From NCBI GenBank assembly GCA_946886065.1, contig CAMPHU010000298.1, positions 1 through 5,186 on the forward strand: a stretch of DNA of 5,186 nucleotides, given 5' to 3'. The position numbers and the translations under genes were made by a program. The stretch comes from an uncultured Massilia sp. GTDB taxonomy: Bacteria; Pseudomonadota; Gammaproteobacteria; Burkholderiales; Burkholderiaceae. The notes beneath the pieces were generated by a model. It made no database searches and had not been told where the DNA came from. It saw only the letters and a program-made list of their open reading frames with translations. Numbering within the stretch: the stretch's first letter is position 1; the number at the start of each line of letters is the position of its first letter. Shown here one piece after another: positions 1 through 5,186 of this stretch.

Positions 1-326
1 CGCAGGGACCGCGCGATGGCCGGCACTGCGGCGAGCGGCGCGAGATAGGCGTCCAGCAGTTCGCCGGCGGTCGGCAGCGCGTCAAGCTCCGGCTCCTGCC
101 AGCCGTGCTGCTTCAGCAGGCGCAGCGCGGCCTTGTCCATGTTGTAGCGCCAGGGCGAGAACAGGCGCACGTGGCGGTAGGTCGCCAGGTTGGCGCCGAC
201 GCCGCCGCCGGCTTCCAGGATCAGCGGCGTCAGGCCGCGTTCGAGCAGCTGGGCGGCGGCGGCAAGGCCGACGGGGCCGGCGCCAAGGACGGCGACGGGA
301 AGGGAAGGTAGGTCAGCGTGGTGCAT
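1..326 (-). CDS. FAD-dependent oxidoreductase (flavoprotein), N-terminal part, divergent from the ars cluster
   Basis: This is a partial gene: the first 108 codons are present and the rest lies beyond the left edge. It starts at ATG 326-324 (minus), with a GAGGAG-type ribosome site about 8 nt upstream. The protein opens with a strand and a dinucleotide-binding loop GAGPVG at residues 15-20. An acidic Glu38 ends the second strand, the usual ligand of the FAD ribose. A region reading HVRLFSPWRYNMD follows at about residues 51-63. This is the Rossmann fold of class B-like flavin monooxygenases or pyridine nucleotide-disulfide reductases. Flavoproteins of this general kind occur beside arsenic operons in Pseudomonas and Burkholderiales, but I know of no settled function. 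It shares a divergent promoter region with arsR, so co-regulation by ArsR is a reasonable inference. The fold is well supported; substrate and exact class are unknown because the C-terminal part is missing. Confidence 0.85.
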   Translation of the reverse strand, partial: MHHADLPSLPVAVLGAGPVGLAAAAQLLERGLTPLILEAGGGVGANLATYRHVRLFSPWRYNMDKAALRLLKQHGWQEPELDALPTAGELLDAYLAPLAAVPAIARSL

Positions 327-353
327 GGCGGGCTCCTCTGGTTCAGTACTTTG

Positions 354-436
354 TTGTTCGTCGAATGGCGAATTAATGGGTTCTAAAAAAGCCGGACGAC
401 GGAGTGTTCATGAAGCTTGTTCGTCATTCGGCGAAT
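354..436. promoter_or_regulatory. Pair of near-identical 20-bp operator-like sites, 63 bp apart
   Basis: Site A (354-373) and site B (417-436) both read TTGTTCGTC, then five differing bases (GAATG in A, ATTCG in B), then GCGAAT. Fifteen of 20 positions are therefore identical at a fixed 63-bp offset. Each holds a short palindrome: TTCG-T-CGAA in A (357-365) and ATTCG-G-CGAAT in B (426-436). They lie between the divergent flavoprotein and arsR genes, on the side nearer the flavoprotein. Dyads of the TTCG/CGAA kind suit a dimeric ArsR-type winged-helix repressor. 63 bp is about six helical turns, so two bound dimers would face the same side of the DNA. The repeats are read directly; binding by ArsR is inferred. 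Confidence 0.5.
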
Positions 437-471
437 AAAGAATAACCAGGATGTCATCGTCCTGTCAAATT

Positions 472-491
472 ATTTCGATAATATTGGAAAT
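472..491. promoter_or_regulatory. AT-rich palindrome overlapping the arsR -35 box
   Basis: ATTTC at 472-476 and GAAAT at 487-491 form perfect 5-bp arms around a 10-bp AT-rich centre that is itself partly symmetric. The right half covers the -35 element of the arsR promoter. A dimeric repressor bound here would block RNA polymerase, as expected for autoregulation by ArsR. The sequence differs from the twin sites further left, so it could instead serve a different regulator. Confidence 0.4.
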
Positions 492-512
492 GTCGTCGTA
501 TTTTTCTATAAT
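484..512 (+). promoter_or_regulatory. Sigma70-type promoter of the arsR operon
   Basis: TTGGAA at 484-489 and a consensus TATAAT at 507-512 are separated by the optimal 17 bp. Transcription would begin near 518-520, giving a leader of about 25 nt before the arsR ATG at 543. This is the strongest promoter-like sequence in the window, and it sits just upstream of a regulator expected to repress its own operon. Confidence 0.75.
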
Positions 513-542
513 CCCGACACTCCCGCATTGTGAGCTTTGTAT

Positions 543-872
543 ATGGAAACGAATAACGCCATCGCGGCGCTCGCCGCGCTCGCCCAGGAATCGCGCCTGT
601 CCGCCTTCCGCCTGCTGGTCCAGGCGGGGCCGGAGGGGCTGTCCGCCAGCCGCATCGCCGAGGCATTGAAGATCCCTTCCTCCTCGCTGTCCTTCCACCT
701 GAAGGAACTGACCCATGCCGGCCTGGTCGTGCCGCGCCAGCAGGGACGCTTCATCCTGTATGCCGCCCGCTTCGACACCATGGACGCGCTGCTGGGCTTC
801 CTGACCGAGAACTGCTGCGGCGGCAATCCCTGCTCGCCGCTCCCAAGCTCCTGCTGCGCCGCCGGCGCCTGA
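543..872 (+). CDS. arsR: ArsR-family arsenite-responsive transcriptional repressor
   Basis: A 109-residue protein, normal for ArsR/SmtB repressors. It has an N-terminal helix (AIAALAALAQESRLSAF, about 6-22) and a helix-turn-helix at about 34-58 (SASRIAEALK, then SSSLSFHLKEL as recognition helix). The wing follows (GLVVPRQQGRFILYAA, 60-75), then a C-terminal dimerisation helix. It dissociates from DNA on binding arsenite or antimonite. The classical ELCVCDL metal site of plasmid ArsR is absent. Instead the tail carries five cysteines: Cys91-Cys92, Cys97 and Cys104-Cys105. This resembles Acidithiobacillus ferrooxidans ArsR, where a C-terminal Cys pair plus a third Cys bind As(III), although here CC-x4-C replaces CC-x5-C. 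I chose ATG 543; an in-frame TTG at 537 is too close to the weak TGAG ribosome site at 531-534. It is first in the cluster and probably autoregulated. Confidence 0.93.
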   Translation: METNNAIAALAALAQESRLSAFRLLVQAGPEGLSASRIAEALKIPSSSLSFHLKELTHAGLVVPRQQGRFILYAARFDTMDALLGFLTENCCGGNPCSPLPSSCCAAGA

Positions 873-893
873 ACCACCTTAACCGAGATCATC

Positions 894-1385
894 GTGAACG
901 TCCTTTTCCTCTGCACCGGCAATTCCTGCCGCTCCCTCATCAGCGAAGCCGTCTTCAACCACCTGGCCCCCGCGGGCTGGAAGGCGATCAGCGCCGGCAG
1001 CCAGCCGGCCGGCCGCCTGAACGAACGCGCGCTGGCGCTGCTGGCGGCCAAGGGCATCCCGACCGACGGTTACTACAGCAAGTCCTGGGACGACCTGCCG
1101 GTGACGCCGGACATCGTGGTCACGGTCTGCGCCAGCGCGGCGGGCGAAACCTGTCCGGCCTACCTCGGCCCGGTGCTGCGCACCCACTGGGGCGTCGAGG
1201 ACCCCAGCCACGTCGTCGGCACGGAAGAAGAGATCACGGCGGCCTTCGAGCGCGCCTACGCCATCCTGCGCGCCCGCATCGAAGCCTTCCTGGCCCTGCC
1301 GCTCGCCGAACTGGCCCAGGACCGCGCGCGCTTCAAGGCGGAGCTCGACAAGATCGGCGCCTTGCTGCCCGCCTTGCCCCAATAA
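894..1385 (+). CDS. arsC: Arsenate reductase ArsC, low-molecular-weight phosphatase type
   Basis: A 163-residue cytoplasmic enzyme that reduces arsenate to arsenite so that ArsB can export it. The N-terminus carries the phosphatase loop CTGNSCRS (Cys7 to Ser14), with nucleophile Cys7 and phosphate-binding Arg13. DPS (Asp103-Ser105) supplies the general acid, matching Asp105 of the Staphylococcus pI258 enzyme. Cys79 and Cys87 are candidates for the redox relay that hands the disulfide to thioredoxin. They are 8 residues apart rather than 7 as in pI258 ArsC, a spacing I recall from Pseudomonas relatives. Helices after residue 110 complete the fold. The start is GTG, with GAGA at 885-888 at proper spacing, 21 nt after arsR stops. 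It is unrelated to the glutaredoxin-dependent ArsC of E. coli plasmid R773. The family is certain; the electron donor (thioredoxin rather than mycothiol or glutathione) is inferred. Confidence 0.93.
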   Translation: MNVLFLCTGNSCRSLISEAVFNHLAPAGWKAISAGSQPAGRLNERALALLAAKGIPTDGYYSKSWDDLPVTPDIVVTVCASAAGETCPAYLGPVLRTHWGVEDPSHVVGTEEEITAAFERAYAILRARIEAFLALPLAELAQDRARFKAELDKIGALLPALPQ

Positions 1386-1394
1386 AGGATGCCC

Positions 1395-2675
1395 GTGTCG
1401 ATCGCCATCCTGATTTTCGTCGCCACCCTCATCCTGGTCATCTGGCAGCCGCGCGGCCTCGGCATCGGCTGGAGCGCCTCCGCCGGCGCGCTGGCCGCGC
1501 TGCTGGCCGGCGTCATCCAGGTGAGCGACATCCCGGTCGTCTGGAACATCGTCTGGAACGCCACCGGCGCCTTCATCGCCGTCATCATCATCAGCCTGCT
1601 GCTCGACAAGGCCGGCTTCTTCGAGTGGGCCGCGCTGCACGTGGCGCGCTGGGGCAAGGGCAAGGGCCGGCGGCTGTTCGTGCTGCTGGTGCTGCTGGGC
1701 GCGGCAGTGGCGGCGCTGTTCGCCAATGACGGCGCGGCCCTGATCCTGACGCCGATCGTGGTCGCCATGCTGGCCGCGCTGCGCTTCTCTCCCCAGGCCA
1801 CGCTGGCCTTCGTGATGGCGGCCGGCTTCATCGCCGACACCGCCAGCCTGCCGCTGGTGGTCTCGAACCTGGTGAACATCGTCTCCGCCGATTATTTCGA
1901 TATCGGCTTCGCGCGCTATGCGGCGGTCATGGCGCCGGTGAACCTGGTGTCGGTCGCTGCCACCCTGGCGGCCCTGGTCTGGTTCTTCGGGAAGGACATC
2001 CCGGCCGGCTACGACCTGGCGCAGCTCAGGCGGCCCGACGAAGCGATCCACGACCGCGCCACTTTCGTCACCGGCTGGTGGGTGCTCGCCATGCTGCTGG
2101 CAGGCTTCTTCTGGCTCGACGATATCGGCATCCCGATCAGCGCGGTCGCGGCGGCCGGCGCCGTCCTGCTGCTCGCCGTGGCCGCGCGCGGCCACCGGAT
2201 TTCCACGCGCGCGGTGCTGCGCGGCGCGCCCTGGCAGGTGGTGGTGTTCTCGCTGGGGATGTACCTGGTGGTCTACGGCCTGCGCAACGCCGGCCTGCTG
2301 GATTACCTGACGGCGCTGCTGGAACGCTGCGCGGCCTACGGCGTGTGGGGCGCGGCGCTCGGCACCGGCTTCATCACGGCCATCCTGTCCTCGATCATGA
2401 ACAACATGCCCACGGTGCTGGTCGGCGCGCTGGCGATCGACGCCACCTCCGCGCAAGGAGCCGTGCGCGAGGCGATGATCTATGCAAACGTGATCGGCAG
2501 CGACCTCGGTCCCAAGATCACGCCCATCGGCAGCCTGGCGACCCTGCTGTGGCTGCACGTCCTGTCGAGCAAGGGGATCGCCATCTCGTGGGGGTATTAT
2601 TTCCGCGTGGGCCTGGCCCTGACCCTGCCCATCCTGCTGGTGACGCTGAGCGCACTGGCGCTGCGGCTCAGTTAA
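1395..2675 (+). CDS. arsB: Arsenite/antimonite efflux transporter ArsB
   Basis: An inner-membrane protein of 426 residues that expels As(III) and Sb(III), driven by membrane potential or proton antiport. Hydrophobic segments run throughout, consistent with the 12-helix topology of the family. Hallmarks are [14 protein letters not shown] near the N-terminus, [12 protein letters not shown] (109-120), [14 protein letters not shown] (149-162), [11 protein letters not shown] (336-346) and [18 protein letters not shown] (369-386). No arsA ATPase gene is nearby, so it probably acts alone. An ATG at 1389 is in frame, but the ribosome site AAGGA (1385-1389) runs into it. The GTG at 1395 has correct spacing and gives the same distance to the VIWQP motif as in E. 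coli ArsB, so I prefer it. Ser369 stands where, from memory, R773 ArsB has its only, non-essential cysteine. The gene follows arsC almost directly, so translational coupling is likely. Confidence 0.94.
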   Translation: MSIAILIFVATLILVIWQPRGLGIGWSASAGALAALLAGVIQVSDIPVVWNIVWNATGAFIAVIIISLLLDKAGFFEWAALHVARWGKGKGRRLFVLLVLLGAAVAALFANDGAALILTPIVVAMLAALRFSPQATLAFVMAAGFIADTASLPLVVSNLVNIVSADYFDIGFARYAAVMAPVNLVSVAATLAALVWFFGKDIPAGYDLAQLRRPDEAIHDRATFVTGWWVLAMLLAGFFWLDDIGIPISAVAAAGAVLLLAVAARGHRISTRAVLRGAPWQVVVFSLGMYLVVYGLRNAGLLDYLTALLERCAAYGVWGAALGTGFITAILSSIMNNMPTVLVGALAIDATSAQGAVREAMIYANVIGSDLGPKITPIGSLATLLWLHVLSSKGIAISWGYYFRVGLALTLPILLVTLSALALRLS

Positions 2676-2683
2676 CAAGCGAT

Positions 2684-3400
2684 ATGAACAAGATTCCCGA
2701 TCTCCCCAATATCAATCCGGAACAGCTCGACATGCCGGACATGGACAAGCTGGCCCAGGTGGGCGACCTGTCGCATCCGCCGCGCATCCTGCTGCTCTAC
2801 GGCTCGCTGCGCGAGCGCTCGTTCAGCCGTTTCCTGACCTATGAAGCGGCGCGCATCCTCGAGCACTTCGGCGCCGAGGTGAAGATCTTCGACCCGATGG
2901 AGCTGCCCATGGTGGGCAGCGTGCCGGAAGACCACCCCAAGGTGGTGGAGCTGCGCGAGCTGTGCCTGTGGTCGGAAGGCCAGGTGTGGTGCAGCCCGGA
3001 GCGCCACGGCGCGATCACGGCGGTGATGAAGAACCAGATCGACTGGATTCCGCTGGAGCAGGGCGCGCTGCGCCCGAGCCAGGGCCGCACCCTGGCGCTG
3101 ATGCAGGTCTGCGGCGGTTCGCAGTCTTTCAACGTGGTGAACACGATGCGCCTGCTGGGGCGCTGGATGCGCATGTTCACGATCCCGAACCAGTCCTCGG
3201 TGCCGATGGCCTACAAGGAGTTCGACGAGGCGGGGCGCATGCGGCCGTCCGCGTACTACGACCGCGTGGTGGACGTGATGGAAGAGCTGTTCAAGATCAC
3301 CTTGCTGATGCGCGGCCGCAGCGGCTACCTGAGCGACCGCTACAGCGAGCGCAGCGAACGCGCGCGCCGCAAGATCGACGCGCAGATCGCGCGCCTGTAA
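2684..3400 (+). CDS. arsH: ArsH, NADPH-dependent FMN oxidoreductase (organoarsenical oxidase)
   Basis: A 238-residue flavodoxin-fold protein of typical ArsH length. The phosphate-binding loop [10 protein letters not shown] (40-49) follows the first strand (RILLLYG) and would hold [21 protein letters not shown] (104-121) and the [14 protein letters not shown] stretch (143-156) are strongly conserved in ArsH. Characterised ArsH enzymes form tetramers, reduce oxygen, quinones or metals with NADPH, and oxidise toxic trivalent methyl and aromatic arsenicals to the less toxic pentavalent forms. The polar N-terminal extension of about 30 residues, rich in Asp, Pro and Met, is normal for the family. 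It starts 8 nt after arsB stops with only a weak ribosome site, so coupling to arsB translation is likely. No arsM methyltransferase gene is visible here, so its substrate would come from elsewhere in the genome or from neighbouring microbes. Confidence 0.94.
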   Translation: MNKIPDLPNINPEQLDMPDMDKLAQVGDLSHPPRILLLYGSLRERSFSRFLTYEAARILEHFGAEVKIFDPMELPMVGSVPEDHPKVVELRELCLWSEGQVWCSPERHGAITAVMKNQIDWIPLEQGALRPSQGRTLALMQVCGGSQSFNVVNTMRLLGRWMRMFTIPNQSSVPMAYKEFDEAGRMRPSAYYDRVVDVMEELFKITLLMRGRSGYLSDRYSERSERARRKIDAQIARL

Positions 3401-3411
3401 GGAGCATGGCC

Positions 3412-3753
3412 ATGAAACCGCACCGGGTGCAGCTGAGCAGGAAGAAGGGCTGGCGCATGCCGGAGAATACGATCTCGGTCGCGCGTCCCGGCAAGTGGGG
3501 CAATCCGTTCTCGGTGATGCCGGAGCTGGCGCCGGGCACGCCCGTCGATTCACGAGGGCATAAGCGCTATGTCGCGATGCCGAGCGTGGCGGAGGCGGTG
3601 GCCGCCTACCGCCGCTGGGTGACGGAAGACCCGGCGGGCCGGGCCCTGCTGGCCGAAGCGAAGACGGTACTGCGCGGCCACAACCTGGCCTGCTGGTGTT
3701 CGCTCGACGGGCCCTGCCACGCCGGGGTGCTGTTGGAACTCGTCAACGACTGA
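3412..3753 (+). CDS. DUF4326 domain protein, last gene of the ars cluster
   Basis: A 113-residue soluble protein with the marks of DUF4326: ISVARPGKWGNPF (21-33), a central helical region around AYRRWV (65-70), and a C-terminal CWCSLDGPCH (94-103) with Cys94, Cys96, Cys102 and His103 placed like a metal site. The family is widespread in bacteria and phages, and I know of no established biochemical function. It begins 11 nt after arsH stops. The AAGGAG ribosome site (3399-3404) overlaps the arsH stop codon and is 7 nt from ATG 3412; the ATG at 3406 is too close, so 3412 is chosen. This spacing implies translation with arsH from the arsR promoter. The cysteines could bind zinc or, given the context, As(III), but that is speculation. 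Family assignment is from motif recall, fairly secure. Confidence 0.82.
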   Translation: MKPHRVQLSRKKGWRMPENTISVARPGKWGNPFSVMPELAPGTPVDSRGHKRYVAMPSVAEAVAAYRRWVTEDPAGRALLAEAKTVLRGHNLACWCSLDGPCHAGVLLELVND

Positions 3754-3756
3754 CGC

Positions 3757-3792
3757 TTATTTCGCGGCTTATTTCGCGGCTTATTTGGCGGC
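3757..3792. repeat. Three tandem 12-bp units duplicating the 3' end and stop codon of the DUF2807 gene
   Basis: On the minus strand three units follow each other: GCCGCCAAATAA (3792-3781), GCCGCGAAATAA (3780-3769) and GCCGCGAAATAA (3768-3757). Each spells Ala-Ala-Lys-stop in the reading frame of the DUF2807 gene. Only the first is translated; the other two act as spare in-frame stops. Units two and three are identical, while the first differs at one base. The repeat fills nearly all of the 27 bp between two convergent genes. Slipped-strand duplication is the likely origin. Confidence 0.85.
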
Positions 3793-4404
3793 TACTACGC
3801 TGCCGATGCCGGCCACCACCTTGTTCAGCTGGCGCGGGTTGCCGTAGTAGGTGAGGCTGCCCATGCCCTGCACGCTGGCGTTGAGGCGGTTCTTGGCGTG
3901 CACCTCGACCGAGCCGATGCCTTCGAAGCTGACGTCGGCGTCCTGGGCCACCAGGTTGCGGGCGTTGACTTCGCCGACGCCCTGGGCCTGCAGGCGCAGG
4001 CTGCGCACTTCGCCGCTCATCTGCAGGCTGCCGGCGCCGCGGTAGTTGACGTCGAAGCGCTCGCCCTTGACATTGTTCAGCTTGATCAGGCCGGCGCCTT
4101 CGCCGCGGAAGCTCGCGATCTCGGGCATGGTCACGACCACGCGGTCGTCGTCGCTGATCTGGATGTTCGACTTTTCCTTGAAGCCCAGGCGCAGTTCGCC
4201 GTTGACGACTTCGGCCGTCACGCGGTCCATGTATTTCTGGTCGCCCTGGACCCGCACCGAGTAGCTCTTGCCCACTTCGACCACCAGGCTGACCGGGCCG
4301 CGCACGTCGACCGCCTTGAACGGCGTGACGCTGCGCACCTGTTCGCCGGCGTTGGCCGACAGGGAAGCGAGGGAAAGAAGGGCGGCGATCACTACACGTT
4401 TCAT
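3781..4404 (-). CDS. Secreted DUF2807 (head-GIN domain) protein
   Basis: A 207-residue exported protein. A signal peptide covers residues 1-19: Lys2-Arg3, a hydrophobic core VVIAALLSLASL, and an Ala-Asn-Ala cleavage site before Gly20. Mature residues 26-201 match the DUF2807 'putative auto-transporter adhesin, head GIN' domain: FKAVDVRGPVSLVVEVG (29-45), then a repetitive part. A G-x-G turn recurs at 103, 123, 142, 162, 180 and 199, every 18-20 residues, each followed by a short strand, as expected for a right-handed beta-solenoid. Such proteins sit in the periplasm or at the outer membrane, with no agreed function. ATG 4404-4402 is chosen because GGAGA lies 5 nt upstream and the signal peptide starts there; the frame stays open upstream to 4611 without a credible start. 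The gene ends convergently with the DUF4326 gene and seems unrelated to arsenic. Confidence 0.88.
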   Translation of the reverse strand: MKRVVIAALLSLASLSANAGEQVRSVTPFKAVDVRGPVSLVVEVGKSYSVRVQGDQKYMDRVTAEVVNGELRLGFKEKSNIQISDDDRVVVTMPEIASFRGEGAGLIKLNNVKGERFDVNYRGAGSLQMSGEVRSLRLQAQGVGEVNARNLVAQDADVSFEGIGSVEVHAKNRLNASVQGMGSLTYYGNPRQLNKVVAGIGSVVAAK

Positions 4405-4670
4405 GGCTGTCTCCGTTTGGTTGATGAGGCCATTGTAGGGAGCCCCTTGCAAGCCGGGGCCGGTTTGCGACGAACTGCAAAAAACGGGGGCTGGGCTGCG
4501 CGTGTCCAGCACCGTATCGGAGGCTTGAAATTCCGCGCGGCAAGGAATTAAGCGCAGTTTGCAACGGTTTGATCCATTATCGCGACAGTTTACGCGCACG
4601 ATTGCGGACATGCCAATATTGTCTAAGAGTTAAGGCTATAATTCCTGAGTCCCTTTGCATAGCCGATATC
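4405..4670. other. Divergent intergenic region between the DUF2807 and GyrI-like genes
   Basis: This 266-bp stretch has lower GC than its neighbours and no convincing gene. On the minus side, TACAAT (4437-4432) could be the -10 box for the DUF2807 gene, but no matching -35 is seen. An imperfect inverted repeat (GCAAGCCGG at 4449-4457, CCGGTTTGC at 4460-4468, one mismatch) lies just upstream of it and might bind a regulator. On the plus side the only strong element is the TATAAT listed separately. Confidence 0.45.
4637..4642 (+). promoter_or_regulatory. -10 element of the GyrI-like gene
   Basis: A perfect TATAAT lies 28 nt before the ATG at 4671, predicting a start of transcription near 4649 and a leader of about 22 nt. 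No good -35 box is found 16-18 bp upstream (the positions read roughly CCAATA), so the promoter may be weak or need an activator. Confidence 0.5.
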
Positions 4671-5141
4671 ATGCACATCTCAACCGTGACGTTACCTGAA
4701 ATGAAGCTCGCCGGCCTGCCGTTCGCCGGTCCGTTCTCGGTCTTGGAAACGGACATGCCGGAGGTCTGGAAGACCTTCCTCGAACGCGAGCGCGAGCTGG
4801 GCGATACCAATGGATTGCGCTACGGCGTGAATCTGCAAGAAAAGGATGGGGTGCATATCGAATGCATCGCCGCCGAGGTCGCCGATCTGAACAACCTGCC
4901 GCCGGGCATGATCGGGATCCGCGTCCCGGCGCGGCGCTATGCGATGCTGACCCACCGCGGTCCGATGGCGCGCGTGCAGGCCACCTACGTGACCGGCTTC
5001 GCCGCCATCGAGCAGCTGGGCATGGCGCAGGATCCGGAGGGCTTCCGCCTGGAGCGCTACGACCGGCGCTACACGCCCACCGTGCACGACGACGCGCGGC
5101 CCGATAACGCCTACGACATCCTGATTCCGCTCTACGGCTGA
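4671..5141 (+). CDS. GyrI-like small-molecule-binding (effector-binding) domain protein
   Basis: A 156-residue cytoplasmic protein matching the GyrI-like / AraC effector-binding family (SOUL-like alpha/beta barrel). Typical features are LAGLPFAGPFSVLETDMPEVWKTFL (13-37) with its amphipathic helix and YGVNLQEKDGVHIECIAAEV (51-70). Next come the core strand IGIRVPARRYAMLTHRGPM (81-99), ERYDRRYTP (128-136) and the closing strand YDILIPLYG (148-156). No helix-turn-helix precedes the domain, so this is a stand-alone version rather than an AraC or MerR regulator. Characterised stand-alone members bind hydrophobic or cationic compounds, inhibit DNA gyrase (E. coli SbmC) or hydrolyse certain toxins; which applies here cannot be told. 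ATG 4671 is chosen because the domain begins within 10 residues and the -10 box precedes it by 28 nt. No good ribosome site is visible. The stop codon lies inside a hairpin. Confidence 0.85.
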   Translation: MHISTVTLPEMKLAGLPFAGPFSVLETDMPEVWKTFLERERELGDTNGLRYGVNLQEKDGVHIECIAAEVADLNNLPPGMIGIRVPARRYAMLTHRGPMARVQATYVTGFAAIEQLGMAQDPEGFRLERYDRRYTPTVHDDARPDNAYDILIPLYG

Positions 5142-5186
5142 GGCTTCAGCCGTAGTCCCGGTTGTCGGCTGAGGCTTCAGCCGTAG
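5132..5186. repeat. Hairpin over a stop codon plus a 31-bp-spaced second copy at the window edge
   Basis: CTACGGCTGA (5132-5141) and TCAGCCGTAG (5146-5155) form a perfect 10-bp stem around a 4-nt GGCT loop; the left arm contains the TGA stop of the GyrI-like gene. The 21 bp from 5135 to 5155 recur identically at 5166-5186, where the stem shrinks to 7 bp because the left flank differs. No T-run follows either copy, so a standard intrinsic terminator is not supported, although the hairpin could protect the mRNA end. The window ends exactly with the second copy, so more copies may follow. Confidence 0.75.

Noticed and set aside
381..396. A-run next to GCCGG in the divergent region, considered as a leftward terminator (T-run on the minus strand)
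   Set aside because: No stem-loop precedes the T-run on the minus strand, and no gene ends there.
879..2678. A 599-codon open frame on the minus strand opposite arsC and arsB
   Set aside because: It is low-complexity (rich in Gln, Arg, Asp, Gly, His), lacks any domain, and mirrors two clearly identified genes; a typical antisense shadow in GC-rich DNA.
2078..2683. Upstream extension of the arsH frame through the end of arsB
   Set aside because: The stretch is Arg/Ala/Gly-rich out-of-frame translation of arsB. ArsH homologues begin near the ATG at 2684.
3898..4551. A 217-codon plus-strand frame opposite the DUF2807 gene
   Set aside because: Repetitive Ala/Asp/His/Val composition typical of antisense of a valine- and glycine-rich gene; no start context or domain.
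4405..4611. N-terminal extension of the DUF2807 frame
   Set aside because: The signal peptide and ribosome site place the start at 4404; the upstream residues look random and would hide the signal peptide.
4569..4670. N-terminal extension of the GyrI-like protein
   Set aside because: It would run through the TATAAT promoter element, and the extra residues do not fit the family.
5132..5186. Start of a CRISPR array
   Set aside because: Only two copies of a 21-bp palindrome separated by 10 bp; spacer too short, and the first copy is part of a coding end.

Overview
This GC-rich window (AT-rich only between genes) looks like a betaproteobacterial chromosome, most plausibly Oxalobacteraceae such as Massilia or a relative. 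That placement rests on base composition, codon use and gene order; no rRNA, tRNA or marker gene is present to confirm it.

Positions 1-3753 hold an arsenic-resistance locus. A flavin-dependent oxidoreductase gene runs leftward off the window edge (1-326, minus). It is divergent from a rightward, tightly packed cluster: arsR (543-872), a thioredoxin-type arsC (894-1385), arsB (1395-2675), arsH (2684-3400) and a small DUF4326 gene (3412-3753). Spacings inside the cluster are 21, about 9, 8 and 11 nt, so one transcript is likely. The AT-rich 216-bp divergent region carries a good sigma70-type promoter for arsR, a palindrome over its -35 box, and a pair of near-identical 20-bp sites exactly 63 bp apart.

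The proposed logic is as follows. ArsR releases DNA when As(III) binds its cysteine-rich tail. ArsC reduces arsenate to arsenite and ArsB exports arsenite. ArsH oxidises trivalent organoarsenicals. The flavoprotein and the DUF4326 protein are less-characterised accessory members.

Positions 3781-4404 (minus) encode a secreted DUF2807 (head-GIN) protein convergent with the cluster. The 27-bp gap between the two is filled by two extra copies of the 12-bp end of that gene, giving three in-frame stops. Positions 4671-5141 (plus) encode a stand-alone GyrI-like effector-binding domain protein. Its stop codon lies in a perfect 10-bp-stem hairpin whose core is repeated 31 bp downstream, at the window edge.

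The arsenic cluster is a recognisable system. The least explained parts are the DUF4326 gene inside it, the phased operator-like pair, and the two small repeat structures at gene ends.
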